NCBI RefSeq assembly: GCF_900156505.1
Contig: NZ_FTPR01000001.1
Span: forward strand, 1,488,001 to 1,552,000
DNA length: 64,000 nucleotides
DNA from: Yoonia rosea
Lineage (GTDB): Bacteria; Pseudomonadota; Alphaproteobacteria; Rhodobacterales; Rhodobacteraceae
Reading direction: 5' to 3'
In this document: piece after piece, positions 42,422 to 50,289 of the stretch
How positions within the stretch are numbered: the stretch's first letter is position 1
How the letters are laid out: each line of letters opens with the position of its first letter
Position numbers and translations under genes: made by a program
Notes under the pieces: model-generated
Database searches by the model: none
What the model was told of the DNA's origin: nothing
Seen by the model: only the letters and a program-made list of their open reading frames with translations

Positions 42422-43515
42422 ACGGCAGGCAGGCGCGACCACATGTGGCAGATATCCCGTCCCACAGGCGTGACGCTGTCCAATGCAAAACGCGGCGCAG
42501 AGGCCAACCGATCAACCCCCATCGCCGCCAGCATCGGCGTGCCTTCGGCCCCGATTGCGGCCCCCGCAGAATAGACAATCAACTGATCCACCAGACCCGC
42601 GTTCAGCAGCGACGCGGCCAGCATGCCACCGCCTTCGCAGAACACGCGGGTCACACCCTTTGCGACCAGTACTTGCATCACCGCGCGTGGGTCCACCTGG
42701 CCCGATGCCGTGGCACAGGGCAGGCTCTGCGCGCCTTTTGTCGTCCACTCGGTGACATCCGCTTCGGCCCCGTGACAAAGCCAGACAGGTACCTCATGTG
42801 CCGTCTGCGCAAGCTGGGCTGTGGCGGGGATTTTCATCGCGCGCGACACAACAACACGCACCGGTTGGCGCGAAATCCCCAGCCCCCGCACTGTCAAGGA
42901 CGGATCATCTGCCCGCACCGTTCCCGCGCCCACCATCACCGCGTCATGGCGCGCGCGGTGCATATGCACATTGCGGCGCGCCTCGGGGCCGGTGATCCAT
43001 TGGCTTTCACCGGTCGCGGTTGCAATGCGCCCGTCCAGCGTACCGGCCATTTTCAACGTCACAAAGGGACGGTTTTGGGTGGTCCGCAGCAAGAACCCCG
43101 CATGATCGCGCTGTGCCTCGGCTTCGCACACACCACAGTCCACGGTTATCCCCGCATCACGCAACATCGCAATGCCGCGCCCTGCAACACGGGCGTCAGG
43201 ATCACCCGTCGCCACGACAACACGGGCCACACCCGCCCCGATCAGGGCCTGAGAACACGGCGGTGTCTGTCCGTGGTGGGCGCAGGGTTCCAGCGTGACA
43301 TAAGCGGTTGCACCCGCCGCCGCAGCCCCGGCCTGTGCCAGCGCGCGCGTTTCCGCATGAGGCCTGCCACCATCAGCCGTCCACCCGCGCCCGACAATTT
43401 GACCCTCTTTGACAATCACGCAGCCCACAGCGGGGTTTGGCCAGACACGCCCCATCCCACGCCGCCCCAACATCAGGGCGAGCGCCATAAACCGGTCATC
43501 TTGGGGCTTGGTCAC
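42418..43515 (-). CDS. ribD: bifunctional diaminohydroxyphosphoribosylaminopyrimidine deaminase/reductase
   Basis: 365 residues. N-terminal zinc deaminase: 'RPHAETRAL' (His-Ala-Glu) and '[11 protein letters not shown]'. C-terminal NADPH reductase: '[23 protein letters not shown]' features (parts), '[16 protein letters not shown]' and '[13 protein letters not shown]'. Catalyses steps two and three of riboflavin synthesis. Its ATG overlaps the nrdR stop by 4 bp, so ribD is co-transcribed with nrdR. The rest of the riboflavin genes lie beyond the kpsSC insertion. Confidence 0.96.
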   Translation of the reverse strand: MTKPQDDRFMALALMLGRRGMGRVWPNPAVGCVIVKEGQIVGRGWTADGGRPHAETRALAQAGAAAAGATAYVTLEPCAHHGQTPPCSQALIGAGVARVVVATGDPDARVAGRGIAMLRDAGITVDCGVCEAEAQRDHAGFLLRTTQNRPFVTLKMAGTLDGRIATATGESQWITGPEARRNVHMHRARHDAVMVGAGTVRADDPSLTVRGLGISRQPVRVVVSRAMKIPATAQLAQTAHEVPVWLCHGAEADVTEWTTKGAQSLPCATASGQVDPRAVMQVLVAKGVTRVFCEGGGMLAASLLNAGLVDQLIVYSAGAAIGAEGTPMLAAMGVDRLASAPRFALDSVTPVGRDICHMWSRLPAV

Positions 43516-43985
43516 GCGTCCAGATCGTCTTTGTGATCAGGGCGCAATTCGCTTACGAATTTGTCAAAGTCGTCTGCCGCTTGGAAGTTCTTGTAAACAC
43601 TCGCAAAGCGCACATACGCCACGGTGTCGATCCGCGCGAGGCTTTCCATCACGATTTCGCCGATTGTGCCGGATGGAATATCCGTCTCGCCAAGGCTTTC
43701 CAGACGGCGCACGATGCCGCTGATCATCTGGTCAATCCGCTCCGGCTCGACAGGGCGTTTTTGCAACGCGATCCGGATCGAGCGTTCCAGCTTGGGCCGG
43801 TCGAAATCTTCGCGGCGGCCATTAGTCTTGATGACCACAAGGTCGCGCAATTGCACCCGTTCGTAGGTGGTAAACCGTCCACCACAGGCCGGACAAAACC
43901 GCCGCCGGCGGATCGCCACGTGGTCTTCGGCGGGGCGGCTGTCTTTGACCTGTGTGTCAACATTTCCACAAAACGGGCAACGCAT
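43512..43985 (-). CDS. nrdR: transcriptional repressor NrdR
   Basis: 157 residues. N-terminal zinc ribbon with CPFCG and [13 protein letters not shown], then an ATP-cone domain ('[24 protein letters not shown]'). NrdR senses ATP/dATP and represses ribonucleotide reductase genes. The family usually sits with ribD in proteobacteria, as here (4-bp overlap). Upstream lie a perfect DnaA box and an ACTATATG stretch resembling the core of NrdR boxes, consistent with autoregulation but unproven. Confidence 0.96.
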   Translation of the reverse strand: MRCPFCGNVDTQVKDSRPAEDHVAIRRRRFCPACGGRFTTYERVQLRDLVVIKTNGRREDFDRPKLERSIRIALQKRPVEPERIDQMISGIVRRLESLGETDIPSGTIGEIVMESLARIDTVAYVRFASVYKNFQAADDFDKFVSELRPDHKDDLDA

Positions 43986-44036
43986 GTTCAGTCCTCATTC
44001 ATTTGCGGGGGGCTACGACTGGTAGCACGGCCCTAC

Positions 44037-44045
44037 TTATCCACA
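44037..44045 (+). promoter_or_regulatory. DnaA box upstream of nrdR-ribD
   Basis: TTATCCACA, the perfect DnaA-box consensus, 52 bp upstream of the nrdR ATG. A single box and no other origin features, so a role in replication initiation is unlikely; transcriptional control by DnaA is possible. Confidence 0.5.
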
Positions 44046-44144
44046 GGCACTATATGAGCGCAGGTAGGTTTTGGGTAGGGGGGAAATGAAGGCGCAATAT
44101 GCAGGGCTCAGGTGTTGCTTTTGCGACTCGCTGCACCCGTTCGC

Positions 44145-44549
44145 TCAACCCAGATGCGCAATCACGCGCCTCTGGTGCGGCCTGTCGCGGTGCTCAAAAA
44201 GATAGATCCCCTGCCACGTGCCCAAGGCCAGCCGGCCATCGGTCACAGGAATGCTCAACTGGGTCGGCAGCATGGCTGCTTTGATATGCGCAGGCATATC
44301 ATCAGGGCCCTCATAGGTATGTGTCAGATAGGCCATGCTGGGGTCGGTCGTGGGCGGCACCAAGCGCGCAAAGAAGTTCTGCAAATCCACCTGCACTTCG
44401 GGATCGGCGTTTTCCTGAATAACAAGACTGGCCGAAGTGTGCTGGACAAAGAGTGTCAGCAGCCCTGTCCCCTTGGCCCAATCGGCCACTTGGTGGGTAA
44501 ACTCGTAGAGGCCCGGGCCGTTTGTTGCGATGATCAGTTGCGTTTGCAT
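44145..44549 (-). CDS. YjbQ family protein (secondary thiamine-phosphate synthase-like)
   Basis: 134 residues. UPF0047/YjbQ fold: 'GLLTLFVQHTSASLVIQENADPEVQVDL' (shown in parts: QHTSASLVIQENADP), 'YLTHTYEGPDDMPAHIKAAML' and 'GTWQGIYLFEHR', with conserved His residues forming a metal site. Some members have weak thiamine-phosphate synthase activity in vitro; physiological role unclear. The ATG at 44549 gives the typical family length. The frame stays open for 59 more codons upstream to 44726, so an N-terminal extension is possible though not expected. Confidence 0.9.
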   Translation of the reverse strand: MQTQLIIATNGPGLYEFTHQVADWAKGTGLLTLFVQHTSASLVIQENADPEVQVDLQNFFARLVPPTTDPSMAYLTHTYEGPDDMPAHIKAAMLPTQLSIPVTDGRLALGTWQGIYLFEHRDRPHQRRVIAHLG

Positions 44550-44756
44550 GATGTCAGCATCGGGCGGCGCCCCACAAAGCGCAAGCATGGTCTTCAGAAC
44601 CGAAGCAATCGGCAGGCTACGGGCATCATCACTGCCCCAAAAGGCAGGATCATCCTTGCCCTGCGTGACCCGTTGGGCACCTGCGTGATCTGTGATCTGA
44701 AGCCGCGCAAGGCCGACCTTGCACATTTGTACCCTGCCAGGCTTTTTACGGGACGT

Positions 44757-45014
44757 TTACCGAAACAACCGATCACCCTGTTCGTCGATCATCTGCTTGG
44801 CCTTGGCCACCGACGCCTCCTCGGCCTGCTCTTTGGACTGCAGCACATCGGCGCGGATCAAATCATGCACCTGCCCGTCCCTTTCGATGCGCGCCCCGAT
44901 CCGCCAGCCATTGCTCGCGCTCTCGGGGGCCGGGGTGATGGTGAAATCCTTGTAGGTTTCGGTTTCGGCTTCAGGCGCGGCCTTGCCGCCGAAAAGATTG
45001 GAGAAGAATGGCAT
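44757..45014 (-). CDS. HlyU family protein
   Basis: 85 residues. Pattern 'YKDFTITPAPESASNGWRIGARI' (parts) and 'LIRADVLQSKEQAEEASVAKAKQMIDEQGDRLF' (parts) matches the Pfam HlyU family, named for a Vibrio haemolysin activator but mostly uncharacterised in alphaproteobacteria. Note that this family differs from the ArsR-type HlyU. The N-terminal 'MPFFSNLFGGK' resembles short membrane-associating helices. Soluble, single domain. Same strand as the rpoD-linked orf upstream (21-bp gap). Confidence 0.88.
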   Translation of the reverse strand: MPFFSNLFGGKAAPEAETETYKDFTITPAPESASNGWRIGARIERDGQVHDLIRADVLQSKEQAEEASVAKAKQMIDEQGDRLFR

Positions 45015-45035
45015 GAGACCTCTCGCTCTTGTGCT

Positions 45036-45611
45036 TTAGGGAACCGTCGCGCCGCCGAATGCCGTGATCATCCCGCGCAGATTGCCCAAATCACCTTGTG
45101 ACACATAGCGATATCCAAGGCCGACGGACGCCTTGGGCAAGCCAAGCATCTTGGCGATGTTCTGTTGAAGCTCAAATGCAAAAACAAAATCCGTCTCTGG
45201 GACCATCACACTTATCACATCAGCTTCGGATACACCTTCGGCCAAAGCAGCATATGCGGCAGGGTTCGTCAGTGCAGGCTTCTTGTGTTCCTCGCCGGTA
45301 TATTCGTCCCAGTAGTCCGGTGTCGAATTGTAAGAACCAACGCGCGCGCCGCCGCCAAACACATCGACCGACAGGATGTCATCATCGTGGTTCATAAACG
45401 AAATCGCCGGGGCAGGCATTGCCGCAGTGATCAAATTCCCCAATCTGTCGACCTCAGTCTGGTCCTGGGACTCAATCTTCTCAGTTGTCACAACCAGCCA
45501 ACCGCTGCGATCATCGAGCAGAAAACCCTCGCCAACGCCGCGCCCAAGCACGTCAAGCAAAGCCGACACATCATCGGTCTTCACACAGAGGTTGACGTAG
45601 AAATTTCCCAT
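45036..45611 (-). CDS. hypothetical protein directly downstream of rpoD
   Basis: 191 residues, soluble, no signal peptide. N-terminal ferredoxin-like pattern '[20 protein letters not shown]' and '[18 protein letters not shown]', then '[22 protein letters not shown]', resembling small uncharacterised proteins that contain a two-strand/two-helix unit. I do not recognise a function. It starts five bases after the rpoD stop with GGGGAG adjoining the ATG, so it is almost certainly read from the rpoD transcript. Confidence 0.78.
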   Translation of the reverse strand: MGNFYVNLCVKTDDVSALLDVLGRGVGEGFLLDDRSGWLVVTTEKIESQDQTEVDRLGNLITAAMPAPAISFMNHDDDILSVDVFGGGARVGSYNSTPDYWDEYTGEEHKKPALTNPAAYAALAEGVSEADVISVMVPETDFVFAFELQQNIAKMLGLPKASVGLGYRYVSQGDLGNLRGMITAFGGATVP

Positions 45612-45616
45612 CTCCC

Positions 45617-47596
45617 CTACTGGTCCAGGAACGACCGCAGTTTCCTGCTCCGGCTCGGGTGCTTGAGCTTGCGCAGCGCCTTCGCCTCAATCTGGCGGAT
45701 ACGTTCGCGTGTCACGCTGAATTGCTGGCCCACTTCCTCAAGCGTGTGGTCGGTGTTCATGCCGATACCAAAGCGCATCCGCAGCACACGTTCCTCGCGT
45801 GGCGTCAGTGATGCCAGTACCCGCGTCGTGGTTTCTTTCAGGTTCTCCTGGATCGCTGAATCCAAAGGCAGGATCGCATTCTTGTCCTCGATGAAGTCAC
45901 CAAGCTGGCTGTCTTCCTCGTCGCCAATCGGCGTTTCCAACGAAATCGGCTCTTTGGCGATCTTCATCACCTTGCGAACTTTTTCCAAAGGCATTTGCAG
46001 CTTTTCAGCCAATTCCTCTGGTGTCGGTTCGCGGCCGATCTCGTGCAGCATCTGACGACCGGTGCGGACCAGCTTATTGATCGTCTCGATCATATGGACC
46101 GGAATACGGATCGTGCGGGCCTGATCCGCGATAGACCGCGTAATCGCCTGACGGATCCACCACGTCGCATAGGTCGAGAATTTGTAACCACGGCGATATT
46201 CGAACTTATCGACCGCCTTCATCAGACCGATGTTACCTTCCTGGATCAGATCAAGGAATTGCAGACCACGGTTGGTGTATTTCTTGGCAATCGAGATCAC
46301 CAGACGCAGGTTCGCCTCGACCATTTCTTTCTTGGCCTGACGCGCCTCTTTCTCGCCCTTCTGGACCTGCTGCACGATGCGGCGGAATTCCGTGATATCA
46401 ACGCCCACATACTGACCGACCTGCGCCATGTCGCCACGCAGTTCTTCGATCTTGCCGGATGACTTCTCGATCATCATCTGCCAGCCACGGCCGGATTTTT
46501 CCGCCATGTCATCAAGCCAGTTCGGATCAAGTTCGCGGCCGCGATAAGCATCCACAAATTCACGGCGGTTGATACGGGCCTGATCGGCCAGTTTTACCAT
46601 GGAGCTGTCGATCGACATGATCCGGCGGTTGATGCCATATAGCTGGTCGATCAGCGCTTCGATGCGGTTGTTGTGCAGGTGAAGTGAATTCACCAGTTCC
46701 ACGATTTCCGACCGCAGTTTCTGGTACTTCTTTTCCTGCTTGTCCGAGAATGATGAATCCTCGTTCAACGTGGCCGACATCCGCGCGTCCTGCATATCGG
46801 ACAGGGCCGCAAAGTCGCGCGCAATCAGTTCCAGCGTTTCAAGCACGCGGGGCTTGAGTGCGGCTTCCATTGCCGCCAGCGACATATTGGCCTGATCGTC
46901 TTCATCGTCGTCATCGTCCTTGGCAATCGGGTTGCCATCGGCGTCAAGTTCCTGGCTCGCTTCTTTCTTCTCTTCGGTCTGGCCCGCGGCTGCGGCAACG
47001 ACGGTTTCTTCACCCTCTTCGCCCAGCTGGTTGCCGAATGTCGTTTCCAGATCAATCACATCGCGCAGCAAAATGTCTTCAGACAAAAGTTCGTCGCGCC
47101 AGATTGTAATCGCCTGAAAGGTCAACGGGCTTTCACACAGCCCGAGGATCATCGTGTTGCGCCCGGCCTCGATCCGCTTGGCAATCGCGATTTCGCCTTC
47201 GCGTGACAAAAGCTCGACCGAACCCATTTCACGCAGATACATCCGCACCGGATCATCCGTGCGGTCCAGCTTCTCGGCCTCCGCCCCGCCAAGCGTCACT
47301 TCACGTGAACCTGCAACGGTCGCCAGTGCCGTGTTGCCCTGGTTCTCTTCGGTCTCTTCGCTTTCTTCTTCTTCGGTGACCTGAATGCCCATTTCGGACA
47401 GCATCGACATCACGTCTTCGATCTGGTCAGACGACACCTGCTCGGGCGGCAGAACGGCGTTCAGTTGGTCGTATGTGATATAGCCCCGCTCGCGCGCATC
47501 AGAGATCATTTTCTTGACCGCGGCTTGGCTCATATCAAGGCTGATATCACCATCCTGGTCAGCGTCCTTACGATCATCATTGTCTTTCGCGGCCAT
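45617..47596 (-). CDS. rpoD: RNA polymerase primary sigma factor RpoD (sigma-70)
   Basis: 659 residues. Region 1.1 at the N-terminus, a long acidic non-conserved region (~170-330, 'DDDDDEDDQ'), region 2 '[44 protein letters not shown]' features (parts: [17 protein letters not shown]), region 3, and region 4.2 '[19 protein letters not shown]'. Directs housekeeping transcription. The ATG at 47596 has GAAAGGG upstream; a TTG 12 codons earlier is rejected. dnaG lies upstream on the same strand, the common dnaG-rpoD arrangement. The spacer is packed with GANTC sites. Confidence 0.98.
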   Translation of the reverse strand: MAAKDNDDRKDADQDGDISLDMSQAAVKKMISDARERGYITYDQLNAVLPPEQVSSDQIEDVMSMLSEMGIQVTEEEESEETEENQGNTALATVAGSREVTLGGAEAEKLDRTDDPVRMYLREMGSVELLSREGEIAIAKRIEAGRNTMILGLCESPLTFQAITIWRDELLSEDILLRDVIDLETTFGNQLGEEGEETVVAAAAGQTEEKKEASQELDADGNPIAKDDDDDEDDQANMSLAAMEAALKPRVLETLELIARDFAALSDMQDARMSATLNEDSSFSDKQEKKYQKLRSEIVELVNSLHLHNNRIEALIDQLYGINRRIMSIDSSMVKLADQARINRREFVDAYRGRELDPNWLDDMAEKSGRGWQMMIEKSSGKIEELRGDMAQVGQYVGVDITEFRRIVQQVQKGEKEARQAKKEMVEANLRLVISIAKKYTNRGLQFLDLIQEGNIGLMKAVDKFEYRRGYKFSTYATWWIRQAITRSIADQARTIRIPVHMIETINKLVRTGRQMLHEIGREPTPEELAEKLQMPLEKVRKVMKIAKEPISLETPIGDEEDSQLGDFIEDKNAILPLDSAIQENLKETTTRVLASLTPREERVLRMRFGIGMNTDHTLEEVGQQFSVTRERIRQIEAKALRKLKHPSRSRKLRSFLDQ

Positions 47597-47635
47597 GCGG
47601 AATGCCCTTTCGGATGCGTTATTTCGTGCCAAAGT

Positions 47636-47685
47636 GATTCGGCTGATTCGGTTAATTTCGAATCAACCTCGCATCGAGGTGATTC
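47636..47685. promoter_or_regulatory. cluster of four GANTC (CcrM) sites with palindrome, upstream of rpoD
   Basis: GATTC at 47636-47640, GATTC at 47645-47649, GAATC at 47660-47664 and GATTC at 47681-47685: four CcrM methylation sites in 50 bp. A 19-bp near-palindrome GGTTAATTTCGAATCAACC lies at 47650-47668. Expected by chance is about 0.2 sites in 50 bp at equal base frequencies. Confidence 0.7.
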
Positions 47686-47726
47686 GCAAGCAGTTGACTT
47701 ATTGTTCTTTGTACCTGTTGCGCAAA

Positions 47727-49694
47727 CTACGACTTAGGCCGATCCCGCCCCTTTGCAAAGGAGATTTGCTCAATCAGTTGCGCAAATGCGCTTTTCTCTT
47801 CTTTCTTCATCCGCGCGCCATTCGCGCCAATCGCGTATTCGGCTTTGTCTTCGTTGTCGCCGCGCCCTGCCTGATCCACCGCTTTGGTGGCCTGTGCAAG
47901 CCGCCACGTCAGCCCTTCATCCGCCACGCCACCAAGGTCTTCGACGGCATCTTCGATCTCTCGGGCATGTCCGCGGCGTGCCGCAAGTTTGGCGAACTCC
48001 TCAGCAAGGCACAAACGCGCGATCTCTGCGTCACCACCCCGCCGCACAGCGGGGCTAATGGCCACATGGTTCTGCGCGAACAGTTTTTCAAGGGGCATCT
48101 CTCCCATCTCCTGGACGATGCAAAGGCGCAAATCCTCTGCGCCAAGATGACGCAGGAGGCAGCCCTGAAGGTCGCGGTGCATCGGATCACGACTGTCCAT
48201 CTGTTCCAGTGCCGTTTCGAACTCGGGTGCAACAGCGGGGGCCGCAATCAGCGTGGCAAGGATGACCGCTTCGCGCAAATGGTCCTGATCGGTGGCCCCT
48301 GCCGCGAGTGCCGAGGCGCGTGACGTGGCCACAGGGCTGACATCGCGCTTCCAAGGGTCAAGACGCGGGTTCCATCTGCCCCCCCCGCTCTTGCGCGCGA
48401 CGGGCGCCCTGCGGTTGGAAAACAGCGCCCAGCGCATGTCCTTGATCGCCTGCCCGTAGTGGCTGCGGATAGAGGGATCCTTGATAAGCATGATCTTTTC
48501 GCGCAGCGCCTTATCAAGGGCGGCCTTGCGCTCGGGGCTGTCAAAATTGCGGCCCTCGGTTTCGCGCTGCCACAACAGCTGCACCATCGGGATCGCCTGA
48601 TCGAGCAGCTTTTGCATCGCCCCCGCACCCTGCGCCTTGATCAGATCATCGGGGTCCAGCCCCTCTGGCATCAACGCAAAACGCAACGATTGCCCCGCCT
48701 CAAGCAGCGGCAATGCGATATCAATCACGCGCATCGCGGCGCGCAGACCGGCGGTGTCACCATCCAGCGCGATAATCGGCTCGGGCGCCATACGCCACAT
48801 CAGGCGCAACTGATCTTCGGTAATGGCGGTGCCAAGCGGCGCGACCGTCGCAGTAAACCCCGCCTCTGATAGCGCAATGACATCCATATATCCCTCGGCC
48901 ACGACCAAAGGCTTGCCCTTCCCCGCCGCCTCGCGGGCGGGGCCATGGTTGTAGAGGCTGCGGCCCTTGTCAAAAAGCGCGGTTTCGGGAGAATTATAAT
49001 ATTTTGCCGGATGGTTCGGGTCCATCGCACGACCGCCAAAACCAATGGCCCGCCCCCGCGCATCACGGATCGGAAACATGATCCGGTCGCGGAACCGGTT
49101 ATAAAGGCCACTGCCTCGGTCACTCTGCGCCGCAAGCCCCGCATCAACGATCAGTTTCGGGTCGATCCCCTTGCCCGAAAGCTGCTCGAGCACGCCACCG
49201 TTGGCAGGTGCAAAGCCGATCTCCCAGCGCGCCTGCACTTCAGGGCTTAGCCCGCGCCGCGCCAGATAATCCCGCGCATCCGCCGCAGCCCCTGTCTGCA
49301 ACTGCAACCGGTGATACTGCACCGCCTGCTCCATCACATCGACCAGCACCGTGCGCGCATCCGCCTTTTCCTGCGCGCGCGGATCCCGCTCCGGCATCGT
49401 CATCCCCGCCTCAGCGGCAAGGATTTTGACAGCCTCCATGAAGTCCACATTTTCGGTTTCACGCACAAAGGAAATCGCATCACCTTTGGCATGGCAGCCA
49501 AAGCAGTAATAAAACCCCTTGCGGTCATCGACGTGGAAACTGGCGGATTTTTCCTGATGGAACGGGCACGGTGCCCAAAGATCGCCCTTGCCCTGATTGG
49601 ACTTGCGCGTATCCCACATAACCTTCCGGCCCACGACCTGTCCCAGCGACAGCCGATTGCGCAATTCATCAAGGAAACCAGGGGGCAGACTCAT
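47727..49694 (-). CDS. dnaG: DNA primase
   Basis: 655 residues. N-terminal CHC2 zinc finger (CPFHQEKSASFHVDDRKGFYYCFGC region: Cys-Pro-Phe-His ... Cys-Phe-Gly-Cys), TOPRIM core with 'VVAEGYMDVIAL' and 'ALDGDTAGLRAA', and a C-terminal helicase-interaction domain. Makes RNA primers at the replication fork. The ATG at 49694 (MSLPPGFLDEL) is the family start; an extension to 49736 is unsupported. Followed by rpoD after 130 bp. Confidence 0.97.
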   Translation of the reverse strand: MSLPPGFLDELRNRLSLGQVVGRKVMWDTRKSNQGKGDLWAPCPFHQEKSASFHVDDRKGFYYCFGCHAKGDAISFVRETENVDFMEAVKILAAEAGMTMPERDPRAQEKADARTVLVDVMEQAVQYHRLQLQTGAAADARDYLARRGLSPEVQARWEIGFAPANGGVLEQLSGKGIDPKLIVDAGLAAQSDRGSGLYNRFRDRIMFPIRDARGRAIGFGGRAMDPNHPAKYYNSPETALFDKGRSLYNHGPAREAAGKGKPLVVAEGYMDVIALSEAGFTATVAPLGTAITEDQLRLMWRMAPEPIIALDGDTAGLRAAMRVIDIALPLLEAGQSLRFALMPEGLDPDDLIKAQGAGAMQKLLDQAIPMVQLLWQRETEGRNFDSPERKAALDKALREKIMLIKDPSIRSHYGQAIKDMRWALFSNRRAPVARKSGGGRWNPRLDPWKRDVSPVATSRASALAAGATDQDHLREAVILATLIAAPAVAPEFETALEQMDSRDPMHRDLQGCLLRHLGAEDLRLCIVQEMGEMPLEKLFAQNHVAISPAVRRGGDAEIARLCLAEEFAKLAARRGHAREIEDAVEDLGGVADEGLTWRLAQATKAVDQAGRGDNEDKAEYAIGANGARMKKEEKSAFAQLIEQISFAKGRDRPKS

Positions 49695-49741
49695 GCGCGC
49701 AGTATGGCCCAACACCTCGGGACTTTCCATGTCCAATCAAA

Positions 49742-49765
49742 CTTCCGCCGGAGGCATTCCAACGG
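49742..49765. repeat. dispersed repeat family 2, copy C (half)
   Basis: Minus strand GCCTCCGGCGGAAGTTT, matching the first half of copy A at 33615-33650. Lies between the soxG stop and the dnaG start. Confidence 0.45.
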
Positions 49766-49770
49766 CGCGC

Positions 49771-50289
49771 CTAGCGGAACGCCACCGCCCGCATCGCCAC
49801 CTCAATGTCATGCACCAAAGTTTTGGCCATCGACCGCATCGCCATGATCTCGAAACTGTCAGGACCCGTACGGATGACCGTCACCGCCATGTGCCCCAAC
49901 ATCGTCTTGGCCACATGATTTGTTTTGAAGACCTTCCCGCGCAAATCAACCGGCACCAGCCGCGCCAGGACATCCTCGGCCCGCGCCCCTGACATTTGCA
50001 CCACGGCAAAAGCATCACTCTGATCCGTCACAGCAGCCCCGCCCAACACCACATCCACAGCCACCATCCAAGTACCATGCCCGAACCACGTCACGGCCCC
50101 ACTTCGGCGGTTGGGCGCTGCAAACCCTGCCCCGGCTTGCGCTTCCAATTGCGCCGATACCGCCGCCTCCTGTCCCGCAAAGGGTGCAACAGACGTCAAT
50201 CGCACGGGCAAGACCTCCACCGCTTCGACACGACCATGGGCCAGCGGCAACAGCCCCGCACAGGGCGTCAATGCAATCAGATCAGCCAC
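49771..50289 (-). CDS. soxG: sarcosine oxidase gamma subunit
   Basis: 172 residues. Shows the GcvT-like gamma-subunit pattern 'AFAVVQMSGARAEDVLARLVPVDL' and 'TMLGHMAVTVIRTGPDSFEIMAMRS' (parts). The gamma subunit packs on alpha and stabilises heterotetrameric sarcosine oxidase. The start is a GTG: 50289 has GGAGG at eight bases; a GTG two codons earlier (50295) would place the Shine-Dalgarno too close. Overlaps the end of soxA by 8 bp. Last gene of soxBDAG. Confidence 0.9.
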   Translation of the reverse strand: MADLIALTPCAGLLPLAHGRVEAVEVLPVRLTSVAPFAGQEAAVSAQLEAQAGAGFAAPNRRSGAVTWFGHGTWMVAVDVVLGGAAVTDQSDAFAVVQMSGARAEDVLARLVPVDLRGKVFKTNHVAKTMLGHMAVTVIRTGPDSFEIMAMRSMAKTLVHDIEVAMRAVAFR

